Assembly: GCA_900318145.1 (NCBI GenBank)
Contig: ONJM01000022.1
Coordinates: 1 to 35,666 of the forward strand
Direction of reading: 5' to 3'
Source: an uncultured Eubacteriales bacterium
Lineage (GTDB): Bacteria > Bacillota > Clostridia > Christensenellales > Aristaeellaceae
Length of the DNA stretch: 35,666 nucleotides
A program made the translations under genes and the position numbers. This document shows, one piece after another, positions 1 to 6,428 of this stretch; positions within the stretch are counted from its first letter, which is position 1; every line of letters starts with the position of its first letter. The notes below the pieces were generated by a model. That model made no database searches. It saw only the letters and a program-made list of their open reading frames with translations, and was not told the DNA's origin.

Positions 1-260
1 CCATCCATTATGGCAGCCTCCTCGACATCCTTCGGAAAGTTTCTGAAAAAATTCATCATCAGTATCACATTATATACGGGGAGACTGCCACTTAGGATCA
101 GGCCAGCCATGTTGTCCATCATGCCATAATTCTTCATGCACATGTACCAGGGAATGGTTCCGCCATTGAACAGCATGCAAAATACCACAATCCACATCGT
201 AACGTTTCTACCATGAAACTCTCGTTGACTGCGGGATAAAGGATAAGCTATTTGCGTGCC
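1..260 (-). pseudogene. 5'-truncated carbohydrate ABC transporter permease (LplC/YtcP-like), continues off the left edge
   Basis: The minus strand is open from 260 to the window edge. It encodes a typical membrane permease segment: an AYPLSR stretch, a hydrophobic helix (WIVVFCMLFNGG), IPWYM, and the cytoplasmic coupling loop PKDVEEAAIMDG, which is the EAA motif that contacts the ATPase in binding-protein-dependent sugar importers. In this family about 100 residues precede the AYPLSR region, but here a TAA stop at 261-263 lies only four codons upstream and no start codon is present. The 5' part is therefore missing and this is a remnant. The break lies immediately next to the stop codon of the AlbA_2 gene, so the permease was probably cut when the accessory block arrived or rearranged. 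The 3' end is outside the window, so its integrity is unknown. Confidence 0.8.
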
Positions 261-267
261 TTATGTT

Positions 268-1755
268 TTACAAAATTCGATAGTGTCGTGAACGTCTGTC
301 ACCTTCTGCTGCAATCTTTTCCTCATCTACCAATTCGGCCAGCAGAGCTCTTGTTCTTGACAAACTTAGTCCAAGTTGTTCTGATAATTCTGCAGTACTG
401 CAAATACGCTTTTTCTGAATAAAATCCATAATTGTTTGTTTGTGTCGAACTGTTTTTGCCAGTTTCCCATTATCACCTGTTTTTATCGCTTTTTTTTGTC
501 GCCTGTTTTTATCGCCTGTTTTTATCGCTTGTTTTTCGAATGAAAGCGTCAGAATCGTGCGGTCGGGATTATACTGTTCTTCCACTTCCGGAGCTTTCCA
601 GCCTTGCGATTCCCATACTGCAAAGATATCAGGCACTCCGCTGCCGGCACGTTCTCCGATGCCGATCATATTGAACATCTTCATCAGTGCTTTGTTCCGC
701 GGATCCGAAATACCGCCCTTGAGCATCTGATCTTTTCCGGTTCTGATGTAGCCAGGATTTTCAATTGTGATGCTGCTTGCATCCTTCCGGATCACGACCC
801 CGCGGGGAACAAAAAAGTCTGTGTTAACCAGGCAATTTGCAAGCGCTTCCCGAAGGGCTTTGTGAACCGGTGTGTCGTCGATGCGTGTAATCCCTTCCAG
901 CTTGAACGGAATCTTCAGATCTTTTGCCAACTTGGAATTGACCCGGAAGAAGAAATCAAAGAGGTTTCCGGTCCAGTCCCCGGAACTGGACTGAAGTCTG
1001 TCTGTCCAGCGGATGGTTGGATCAAGCATTTCCCTGTAATCCAGAAAGTATTCCGGATACTCATATAGGATGCGGTATTCCTCACCAAACATCAGCAGTC
1101 CTGCGGCAGTCGGATGCAGCTTCCCATCTCCCTTGGCCCGTTTTACAGCTCCGATGCGTTCAAGGTATGTTTCATCCGTCAGACCTTCCCAGACATGATC
1201 ATTCCGATACGCAGCATGGCGATTGCGGTATGCGTGAACAGTTTCTGCGTTGAGATCGGAGATATCCATATCCTCCAGTACTTTCATGTCAGCGGTTTCC
1301 TCAGTCTGATCCCGCAGCATGGCTTTGACTTCTGCTTTCGTGCAGTGATAGTCTCCCTCACCGTTCCTGCGGAACGTTCCGTTCATCATATCATCGTTTA
1401 CGAAGACCGGCTTATCCTCCCGCTGTGCTCTGGGAACATGTATAGCAAGAATATCTTTGCCATTCAGCTGCAGAATCCTCACATCATCATCTGAAAGCAA
1501 ATTAATGCTGACTTTTTTTCGATTGTTGACTGTGTTCCAAAAATCCTTTTTAAGTTTAACAGCATCCGAAATACCTGTGGCAGAAAAGCTTCCATCTGAA
1601 TTCTCCGTAACGCCAAGCAAGATCATTCCACCATAGCAGTTTGCCATGGCTGAATAGGTATCCCACAGGTTTTGAGGAAGACTATCCTTCGCCTTCTTTG
1701 CTTCAAGCCGGTTGTCCTCCCGGTACTCATCGAATCTGTTAACATCGAATTCCAT
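268..1755 (-). CDS. AlbA_2 (Schlafen-like) / GHKL-type ATP-binding / winged-helix protein
   Basis: A 495-residue protein of the COG2865 type. Residues about 14-135 form the AlbA_2 (Schlafen AlbA) domain, with LEAKKA and the glycine-rich NCYGGMILLGV. Residues about 300-390 look like a C-terminal HATPase_c_4 module (EALANCLVNTDF, ENPGYIRTG, GERAGSGVPDI). Residues about 430-495 form a winged helix (STAELSEQLGLSLSRTRALL). The start at 1755 is chosen because AAGGAAGAGG lies just upstream and because a consensus promoter (-10 at 1838-1843) falls inside the longer open frame that reaches 1974. Proteins of this family are annotated as transcriptional regulators and also occur in defence islands; the function here is not known. 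A basic linker at about residues 405-427 is encoded by a 13-bp tandem repeat. The gene may be cargo of the mobile element or an older flanking insertion. Confidence 0.88.
   Translation of the reverse strand: MEFDVNRFDEYREDNRLEAKKAKDSLPQNLWDTYSAMANCYGGMILLGVTENSDGSFSATGISDAVKLKKDFWNTVNNRKKVSINLLSDDDVRILQLNGKDILAIHVPRAQREDKPVFVNDDMMNGTFRRNGEGDYHCTKAEVKAMLRDQTEETADMKVLEDMDISDLNAETVHAYRNRHAAYRNDHVWEGLTDETYLERIGAVKRAKGDGKLHPTAAGLLMFGEEYRILYEYPEYFLDYREMLDPTIRWTDRLQSSSGDWTGNLFDFFFRVNSKLAKDLKIPFKLEGITRIDDTPVHKALREALANCLVNTDFFVPRGVVIRKDASSITIENPGYIRTGKDQMLKGGISDPRNKALMKMFNMIGIGERAGSGVPDIFAVWESQGWKAPEVEEQYNPDRTILTLSFEKQAIKTGDKNRRQKKAIKTGDNGKLAKTVRHKQTIMDFIQKKRICSTAELSEQLGLSLSRTRALLAELVDEEKIAAEGDRRSRHYRIL
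474..538. repeat. 13-bp tandem repeat inside the AlbA_2 gene
   Basis: CGCCTGTTTTTAT occurs at 500-512 and 513-525, a variant CGCTTGTTTTTCG at 526-538, and CACCTGTTTTTAT at 474-486. The unit length is not a multiple of three, so gain or loss of one unit would shift the frame just before the winged-helix domain. Confidence 0.85.
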
Positions 1756-1807
1756 GCGTTCCTCTTCCTTCTTCGTCCGAAATACGTAAGGAGCTGGATG
1801 CAAATCG

Positions 1808-1866
1808 TGTGAAATGCGCATTTCACAAACAACATGAATTATAGCTGAAAACCCCTTTTCTTTCAA
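1808..1866 (-). promoter_or_regulatory. Promoter and palindromic operator of the AlbA_2 gene
   Basis: On the minus strand TTGAAA (1861-1866) is followed by a 17-bp spacer and TATAAT (1838-1843). Just downstream of the expected transcription start is a perfect 20-bp palindrome, TGTGAAATGC/GCATTTCACA, at 1808-1827. Its position fits an operator, possibly for autoregulation by the winged-helix protein it precedes; that link is inference. Confidence 0.75.
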
Positions 1867-1945
1867 CGCATATGCTTTGTTATGAGTGAATGCTGACGGT
1901 GAAAAATACTTTATCACGATGCCTTTTTTCGAAAAACGGTACACG

Positions 1946-1986
1946 ATGGAACAGAATGAAACAAAATGGAACACATGCGGCTATTG
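1946..1986. repeat. Iteron block 1: three 10-bp repeats plus common tail
   Basis: ATGGAACAGA, ATGAAACAAA and ATGGAACACA follow each other in perfect 10-bp register (1946-1975) and run into TGCGGCTATTG (1976-1986). The same tail closes block 2 at 2391-2401. An AAAAACGGTAC at 1932-1942 resembles the reverse complement of the 11-bp repeats beside the integrase (10 of 11 positions). Confidence 0.7.
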
Positions 1987-2275
1987 TAAATCACATGCCG
2001 ACATGATAATGTTACGATGGATATATTGAAAGCTGTCATCCTTCAGGACTCCCGCATATAGCCGGGTGAATTCTGGCAATCAGTAGTGAAGGATTCAGCG
2101 GATGGCATATGATAACGTATCGCTGAAAATACAGGCAATAGTACTGCCACAGAGAAGCCACTGCCCGCCAAGCGCAAAATTTGATACTCAATGCTAAACG
2201 ATAAGACAAAATGTTACACGATAGCATATTGATGATACAAGCAGGGGTATGATATTGTATGATTGTCAGATCAAT
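1987..2275. other. AT-rich intergenic stretch with short repeats, no gene recognised
   Basis: No open frame here has a credible start and ribosome site. It contains an ATGCTA...TAGCAT inverted repeat (about 2190-2227), two related ATGTTAC(AC)GAT words, and one copy of the module GTATGATATTGT...GTCAGA (2247-2270). The composition resembles a non-coding regulatory or replication region of the mobile element. Confidence 0.5.
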
Positions 2276-2307
2276 AAAAAGTCCGCCTGATGTGGCGGGC
2301 TTTTATT
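2276..2307. terminator. Orphan bidirectional terminator
   Basis: GTCCGCC (2281-2287) pairs with GGCGGGC (2294-2300) around a 6-nt loop, with A5 on the left and T4ATT on the right. No gene ends here on either strand, so it either insulates the parM region or ends a short untranslated transcript. Confidence 0.75.
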
Positions 2308-2350
2308 CATCTCTCTGTCAACGGCCTTTTCCTCTGATTTTTTACAAATT

Positions 2351-2401
2351 TCCGGAAGGATTCGGAAAGAAACGGAAGCATTCGGAAACATGCGGCTATT
2401 G
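2351..2401. repeat. Iteron block 2: four 10-bp repeats plus common tail
   Basis: TCCGGAAGGA, TTCGGAAAGA, AACGGAAGCA and TTCGGAAACA lie in strict 10-bp register (2351-2390) and run into TGCGGCTATTG (2391-2401), the tail of block 1. The general shape, NNCGGAARNA repeated upstream of a parM-like gene, is like the direct repeats of parC centromeres or replication iterons; which it is cannot be told from sequence. Confidence 0.75.
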
Positions 2402-2435
2402 AGAAGAAAGCCAAAGTATGATATTGTTATACTCG

Positions 2436-2515
2436 TCAGAAAAGAAAAATCTGAAAAAAGAGACGGAATGAGAAAGAAAGAGACGAAAAGAGAAAAAAAG
2501 AGAAAGAAATAGATA
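2436..2515. other. Strand-asymmetric purine tract
   Basis: About 80 bases of the + strand are almost all A and G, built of GAAAGA/GAGACG-like words, with only a few pyrimidines. It lies between iteron block 2 and the parM promoter. It may be an easily melted or triplex-prone element of an origin or centromere; no gene is present. Confidence 0.6.
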
Positions 2516-2762
2516 TTGAATTACCGATCAAAAGCTGATATCGTTATTCTTGAAAAATTAAGAGTTGCGTCTGCGAAAGACCACCGACAGCAATGCCGGT
2601 GTTTTTTTATGCCCATTTTGAAGGAGGTGGTGCCTATGAGTGTGCACAGATCAAACTAATACAACTAGGAAACCGGCGACATAACGGAAGCCGGTGCAAG
2701 AAAGACAGAAGAAGTCTCTGCAAGGAGCCTTCAGAAAGCAAAAAGTTAGGAGGATTATTACT
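2516..2762 (+). promoter_or_regulatory. parM-like promoter and structured leader
   Basis: TTGAAT (2516-2521), a 17-bp spacer and TATCGT (2539-2544) form a plausible promoter. The leader of about 210 nt then contains a terminator-like hairpin (CACCG 2582-2586, CGGTG 2597-2601, T7), a seven-codon ORF with a very strong ribosome site, and a second hairpin, ACCGGC/GCCGGT (2672-2677 with 2690-2695). The parM ribosome site AGGAGG is at 2748-2753. The arrangement resembles an attenuator. Confidence 0.55.
2636..2659 (+). CDS. Possible leader peptide MSVHRSN
   Basis: ATG at 2636 is preceded by AAGGAGGTGG at ideal distance and opens a seven-codon frame ending in TAA. It lies between a terminator-like hairpin and a second hairpin in the parM leader. 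The strong ribosome site is the only evidence for translation; the role as a regulatory uORF is inference. Confidence 0.4.
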   Translation: MSVHRSN

Positions 2763-3689
2763 TTGAGTACAACCATCATCGCCGTAGATCATGGCTACGG
2801 CAATATTAAAACGGTCCATGAGATTTTTCCATCGGGGGTTACAGCCTGTAAGGATGAACCGACACTTTCCCAGGATAAGCTTAACTGGGCAGGCAGGTGG
2901 TATATCATCGGAGAAGGACATAAAGAGTTTACGGATGATAAAGCCCAGGACGAAGACTATCTGCTGCTGACGATGGTCGCTATGGCCATGGAACTGAAGC
3001 TTCAGGGTAAAACGGAAGCAGAAGTCCATCTGGCAGTCGGATTGCCCCTTACGTGGGTCGGTGAACAGAAGGAAAAGTTCCGCACTTATTTCCTTCGTAT
3101 CCCTGTGTTGGACTACAACTATAACGGTGTTGACTACCATGTGGAGCTGACCGGCGTAAGCGTTTATCCGCAGGGCTTCGCTTTCGCTGTCACACACATC
3201 CGAGATTTCACTGGCATTAATATGCTCTGCGATATCGGAAACGGCACTATGAGCAGCATGTTCATCAATGACTGCCGTCCTGTCAGCGGAAAGATGTTCA
3301 TGGATAAACTGGGAACGTATCAATGTGTTCTCACAATTCAGGAAGCACTGATGAAGACCTGTCATCTTTCCGTGGAAGAGAGCATCATTGAACAGGCTCT
3401 TCGCGGTGAAGCCACTCATCTCAGCAGTCGTGTACAGGAGGGAATCAACGGTGCTGCTGCAGAATATGCGGAAACCATCATGCGGCGTCTCCGGGAGCAT
3501 GGCTACAATCCGGAATTGGTGAAGCTGCACCTGATGGGTGGCGGTGCGTGCATTCTCCGGAACTTCGGAAAAATCAATGCCGATAATGTATATTTCACGG
3601 AAGACATTCACGCAACCGCCAAGGGCTATCAGTTCCTGGCAGAGCGAGAACTGGGGATAGGCGGTGCCTCTATTGAAAAAGGAGAATGA
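2763..3689 (+). CDS. ParM/StbA-like actin-family segregation ATPase
   Basis: A 308-residue actin-like protein. The phosphate-1 loop is near the N-terminus (AVDHGYGNIKT, residues 7-17), the phosphate-2 motif DIGNGT begins at about 157, and the adenosine motif LMGGGACIL lies at about 257-265. ParM-type proteins polymerise with ATP and push DNA copies apart through a ParR adaptor bound to parC. The start is TTG at 2763, nine bases after AGGAGG; an ATG further upstream at 2694 has no ribosome site and would add a basic tail unlike the family. The gene overlaps the next by 26 bases, as in parMR operons. Finding it on an integrating element suggests that the excised circle is partitioned like a plasmid, or that it stabilises the element. 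Confidence 0.85.
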   Translation: MSTTIIAVDHGYGNIKTVHEIFPSGVTACKDEPTLSQDKLNWAGRWYIIGEGHKEFTDDKAQDEDYLLLTMVAMAMELKLQGKTEAEVHLAVGLPLTWVGEQKEKFRTYFLRIPVLDYNYNGVDYHVELTGVSVYPQGFAFAVTHIRDFTGINMLCDIGNGTMSSMFINDCRPVSGKMFMDKLGTYQCVLTIQEALMKTCHLSVEESIIEQALRGEATHLSSRVQEGINGAAAEYAETIMRRLREHGYNPELVKLHLMGGGACILRNFGKINADNVYFTEDIHATAKGYQFLAERELGIGGASIEKGE

Positions 3690-4002
3690 ATACTTTTTCA
3701 ATGTAAGGCTGAACCTGAAGAAGGCTGATTATCGGAAGGCTTACAACCGGCTGATGAATCGTCACAGCCAATCAATTTCTGACTGTGTTGTGGATGCATT
3801 GTGTTTCATGGATGAATCGCATCCGCAGGTGCTTCAGTCAGAGCAGCTTCAGGCGGCAGTCCGAAAGGAATTGAGGGATTTCTTTCAGGACTGGAAACCG
3901 CCTGAAACCATGACTGCAGCAGTAAGCGGAGTCGCAGGGAAGGACTCCGCACCAACAGAAGATGATCTGGCTGCGGCCATGGACTTTATGGATTCACTGT
4001 AA
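3664..4002 (+). CDS. Small protein, likely ParR-like centromere-binding adaptor
   Basis: A 112-residue protein translated from GTG at 3664 (TTG at 3673 is an alternative), overlapping the end of the ParM-like gene. The N-terminal half (FNVRLNLKKADYRKAYNRLMNR) resembles the ribbon-helix entry of small plasmid DNA-binding proteins. The C-terminal half is variable and acidic and ends in an AAAMDFMDSL tail, which in ParR proteins would contact the actin filament. No family signature is strong enough to name it on its own; the call rests on size, order and overlap with parM. A terminator hairpin follows directly at 4003-4030. Confidence 0.6.
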   Translation: MPLLKKENEYFFNVRLNLKKADYRKAYNRLMNRHSQSISDCVVDALCFMDESHPQVLQSEQLQAAVRKELRDFFQDWKPPETMTAAVSGVAGKDSAPTEDDLAAAMDFMDSL

Positions 4003-4066
4003 GTGATATCGGAATGGTATCACTTTTTTTCATGCTTATGAAGAAGTGATACCAAATCGATATCAC
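4003..4066. terminator. parMR terminator and mirrored second hairpin
   Basis: GTGATATC (4003-4010) pairs with GGTATCAC (4016-4023) and is followed by T7 (4024-4030), a good terminator for the parM/parR-like pair. A second hairpin, GTGATACC (4046-4053) with GATATCAC (4059-4066), is a near-perfect inverted copy of the first. The two 21-bp units form a larger inverted repeat with a 22-bp centre, which may also be a protein-binding site. Confidence 0.75.
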
Positions 4067-4069
4067 ATA

Positions 4070-4248
4070 CCGGGAGTCCAGAGGGAAACCCTCTGGGTCG
4101 GGTGCAGGGTGACAACGCCTGCCGGGAGTGCAGAGGGCAGCGCCCCTGCCCGGAGTCCAGAGGTGGAACCTCTGGCCCAGTCATGTGTTGGGCCCGCAGG
4201 GTCCGACACATAGTACTGGGTATTACCTGTCGTTCCAACAGGCTTTTT
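4070..4248. other. Candidate origin of transfer (oriT): hairpin cluster upstream of the relaxase
   Basis: Three related direct repeats begin hairpins: GGGAGTCCAGAGGG (4072), GGGAGTGCAGAGGG (4124) and CGGAGTCCAGAGGT (4151). The stems are CCAGAGGG/CCCTCTGG (4078-4096), an imperfect GCAGAGGGC/GCCCCTGC (4130-4149) and CCAGAGGT/ACCTCTGG (4157-4175). A 13-bp stem, ATGTGTTGGGCCC with GGGTCCGACACAT (4183-4211), follows. CCTGT/ACAGG plus T5 (4226-4248) is terminator-like. A GC-rich hairpin cluster directly upstream of a MobV relaxase fits oriT; the nick site is not identified. Confidence 0.6.
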
Positions 4249-4309
4249 AGCGCCTCAGCTCCTCCCCGCCACCCCATAAATCCTCAAACAGAAAGGAGGT
4301 GAAATCTTT

Positions 4310-5599
4310 ATGGGATCTCAAAGGGTAACCCGCCACAGCGGTCGCTCCGGAAAAGGCGGTGCTTACAGTTCCAAACACAATGACCGGCAATTCGATGCTG
4401 AAAACGCGGAACACATTAACAAAGAGCGCATGAAGCAGAATGTCTATTGGGATTATCTGAACGGAGAACGAACTCATGCCGAACAACAGAATGGAGATTA
4501 CCCCTCCTTCCAGGCTGTCGAAAAGCAGTTCTATGCGGAACGGTACGGAGATTATCTTTCCGGCCAGGCTGAACGAAACCGAAAGTCAGGTCATTCCAAT
4601 CGGAATCGGACTGTAGACGATCTGCTTCATGATAAGCGCATCTGCCCCGAAGAAACAATCTTTCAAATAGGAAAAAAAGGAAGTGAAACACCGCCAGAAG
4701 TGCTGTTAGAAGTGATTCATGATTATCATGGCCGGTTCAATCAATTGTTTGGAGAACATGTTCATATTATCGACTGGGCCTTGCATCTGGATGAAACAAC
4801 ACCCCATGTTCATGAACGACATGTCTTCGATATGACAAACAACCATGGAGAAATCGAGCCAAAGCAGGAAAAAACGCTGGAAGTAATGGAAATTCTGCTT
4901 CCGAAGCCCAGTGAGAAGCCCGGCAAGTACAACAATCGGAAAATGGCTTTCGACGCGATTTGCAGGAATCTGTTCATTGATGTCTGTAAGCAGCACGATC
5001 TTTCGATCGAAGAAGAACCAATCTACGGCGGTCAGGCTTATCGTGAGAAAAATGATTATATCATTGAATCACAGCAGGCAGAGATTGCTGAACAGCAGCA
5101 GGTTCTTAGCAGCCAGCTTGCACAACAGGCGCAGAATAATCAGCTTCTGACTCAGCAGCAGGCGCAGATCGAAAGAAATGCCGATCTGCTGGAAGATGAA
5201 GAAAAGTTCATTGCCAGTATTGCTGCGCAGGCTCATGACGAAGCGGTACACATGACTGCAGAAAAAGTCATCCGGGAAGTCCAGAACGAAACAATTAACG
5301 CACTCTCTGTATTCAAAGAAATGAATACTTCTCCGGAAAAGAAACTGAAGCCGGCCATTCGGGAAACAGTCATTGCTTACCTTGATGGCGCGATCTCTAC
5401 GATTCGGAATCGCACTGAAAAGCTGATTAGCCGGATCAGGAAAAAGCTGTTCAGTCCTGAGCTCCGTACGGAGAATACCAAAAAACTTGAAAAGAAGCTT
5501 GCTCCGTCCATTCATGAGCAGCTCCGGGCTTTCCGGCAGAAACAACTGGAAATGCCATCCCGGCAAAGGAAGATTCATCGGGATGATCCATCCAGGTAA
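4310..5599 (+). CDS. MobV-family relaxase (plasmid mobilization/recombination protein)
   Basis: A 429-residue protein. The N-terminal region has the SKHNDR...AEHINKER pattern of MobV/Pre proteins. The metal-binding signature HLDETTPHVH lies at residues 159-168, where the histidines hold the divalent cation used to nick oriT and attach covalently to the 5' end. Residues about 235-300 are Q/A/E-rich and probably a coiled coil; the C-terminus is basic, which suits DNA contact. The ATG at 4310 has a perfect AAGGAGGTG site. No type IV secretion genes are present, so transfer would depend on a helper conjugative system. The hairpin cluster immediately upstream is the expected substrate. A terminator follows at 5624-5652. 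The catalytic tyrosine or histidine near the N-terminus was not assigned. Confidence 0.85.
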   Translation: MGSQRVTRHSGRSGKGGAYSSKHNDRQFDAENAEHINKERMKQNVYWDYLNGERTHAEQQNGDYPSFQAVEKQFYAERYGDYLSGQAERNRKSGHSNRNRTVDDLLHDKRICPEETIFQIGKKGSETPPEVLLEVIHDYHGRFNQLFGEHVHIIDWALHLDETTPHVHERHVFDMTNNHGEIEPKQEKTLEVMEILLPKPSEKPGKYNNRKMAFDAICRNLFIDVCKQHDLSIEEEPIYGGQAYREKNDYIIESQQAEIAEQQQVLSSQLAQQAQNNQLLTQQQAQIERNADLLEDEEKFIASIAAQAHDEAVHMTAEKVIREVQNETINALSVFKEMNTSPEKKLKPAIRETVIAYLDGAISTIRNRTEKLISRIRKKLFSPELRTENTKKLEKKLAPSIHEQLRAFRQKQLEMPSRQRKIHRDDPSR

Positions 5600-5623
5600 C
5601 CTATGAAAATTGAATATTTTTTT

Positions 5624-5652
5624 CTTCGGTCATCCGCGACCGGAGTTTTTTA
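5624..5652 (+). terminator. Terminator after the relaxase gene
   Basis: CTTCGGTC (5624-5631) pairs with GACCGGAG (5638-5645, one G-T pair) and is followed by T6. The remaining gap to 5804 holds a GGAACC...GGTTCC inverted repeat and no recognisable gene. Confidence 0.8.
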
Positions 5653-5804
5653 AGCAGAATGTATTCCTACATTTCTGAAAAGCGGGGAACCTGATGAATT
5701 TATTGTGATGAAAGGTTCCACAAGAATTCGTACTCAACTGGAGCCAGCAGATTGTTCTCCCGGCTTTTTTCTCGACTGTTATCATTTTAAGGAGGAAATA
5801 TTCG

Positions 5805-6428
5805 GTGAACCCTTTCCCTATTGTAAAGGCTGCGGTTACTGTCAAAGATGCCGCTGTATTTTATGGAATGAAAGTCGGACGGAGCAACATGATGATCTGT
5901 CCTTTCCACGATGATCATCATCCGTCCCTGAAACTTTATCCGGATCATTTTCATTGCTTCGGCTGTCATGCATCCGGAGATGTAATCACTTTTGTCGGAA
6001 GACTGTTCAATCTTACCCCGTATGAAGCTGCCAGGAAGATCATGGCAGATTTCCACATCGACCCCACCGCTCCTTCTTCGGCGGCTGCTCTCCCCATGGG
6101 GGAGCAGCTGCGTGAAGCGGAGCTCAAATGTCAGGGAACGCGGTGTGTCCGTGCCCTGGTACGTTTCGAAAACCTGCTGAAGAAGGAACAGGAACAGTAC
6201 GCTCCTGCCACCATGGACGAACCCTGGAATGATCGGTTTGCCCGAGCCTGCAATGCTTTGCCGCAGATCAGCCAGTATCTGGATGATCTGTTTGACGCGG
6301 ACATAACCGTTCGACAGGAAACTGCCTATGATCTGATCAGCAGCGGAGAAATTGAGCGGATTGAAAAGATCCTCGCTCAGGAAAGGAAGGAAAAGTCTCA
6401 TGGAGAAGACCCCTGCAGAGCGGCCTGA
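5805..6428 (+). CDS. CHC2 zinc-finger (DnaG-type primase N-domain) protein
   Basis: A 207-residue protein starting at GTG 5805 after AAGGAGGAAA. Residues about 25-90 are the CHC2 zinc-binding domain of primases, with ligands C32, H35, C51 and C54 in CPFH and CFGC, followed by GDVITF. In DnaG this domain recognises the template and is fused to a TOPRIM catalytic domain; here no TOPRIM part is present. The remaining C-terminal half is helical, without a recognised motif. Stand-alone CHC2 proteins are common next to P4-type helicases on mobile elements, where both probably start replication of the excised circle. The 3' end overlaps the start of the helicase gene by 29 bases, indicating translational coupling. 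Confidence 0.88.
   Translation: MNPFPIVKAAVTVKDAAVFYGMKVGRSNMMICPFHDDHHPSLKLYPDHFHCFGCHASGDVITFVGRLFNLTPYEAARKIMADFHIDPTAPSSAAALPMGEQLREAELKCQGTRCVRALVRFENLLKKEQEQYAPATMDEPWNDRFARACNALPQISQYLDDLFDADITVRQETAYDLISSGEIERIEKILAQERKEKSHGEDPCRAA

Larger units (their letters stand above)
2247..2440. repeat. Two copies of a GTATGATATTGT...GTCAGA module
   Basis: GTATGATATTGT occurs at 2247-2258 and 2416-2427. Each copy is followed at nearly the same distance by GTCAGA (2265-2270 and 2435-2440). The second copy sits in a near-palindrome, AGTAT...ATACT (2415-2432). The first is followed by a terminator hairpin, the second by a purine tract. They could be binding sites or weak promoters (TATGAT as a -10 box), but no good -35 box was seen. 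Confidence 0.6.

Noticed and set aside
1756-1974. A 73-residue N-terminal extension of the AlbA_2 protein
   Set aside because: The promoter and the palindrome lie within it, and the ribosome site is at the internal ATG at 1755.
2276-2307. A short non-coding RNA between 2247 and 2307
   Set aside because: There is a -10-like TATGAT and a terminator, but no -35 box at proper distance; kept only as an open possibility.
4201-4248. A defined relaxase nick site near TAGTACTGGG
   Set aside because: The position next to the 13-bp stem is suggestive, but the bases do not match a MobV nick consensus that I could state with confidence.
4102-4302. A 66-codon frame in the hairpin region before the relaxase
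   Set aside because: It covers repeated stems of the oriT candidate, has no ribosome site, and shows a composition determined by the repeats.
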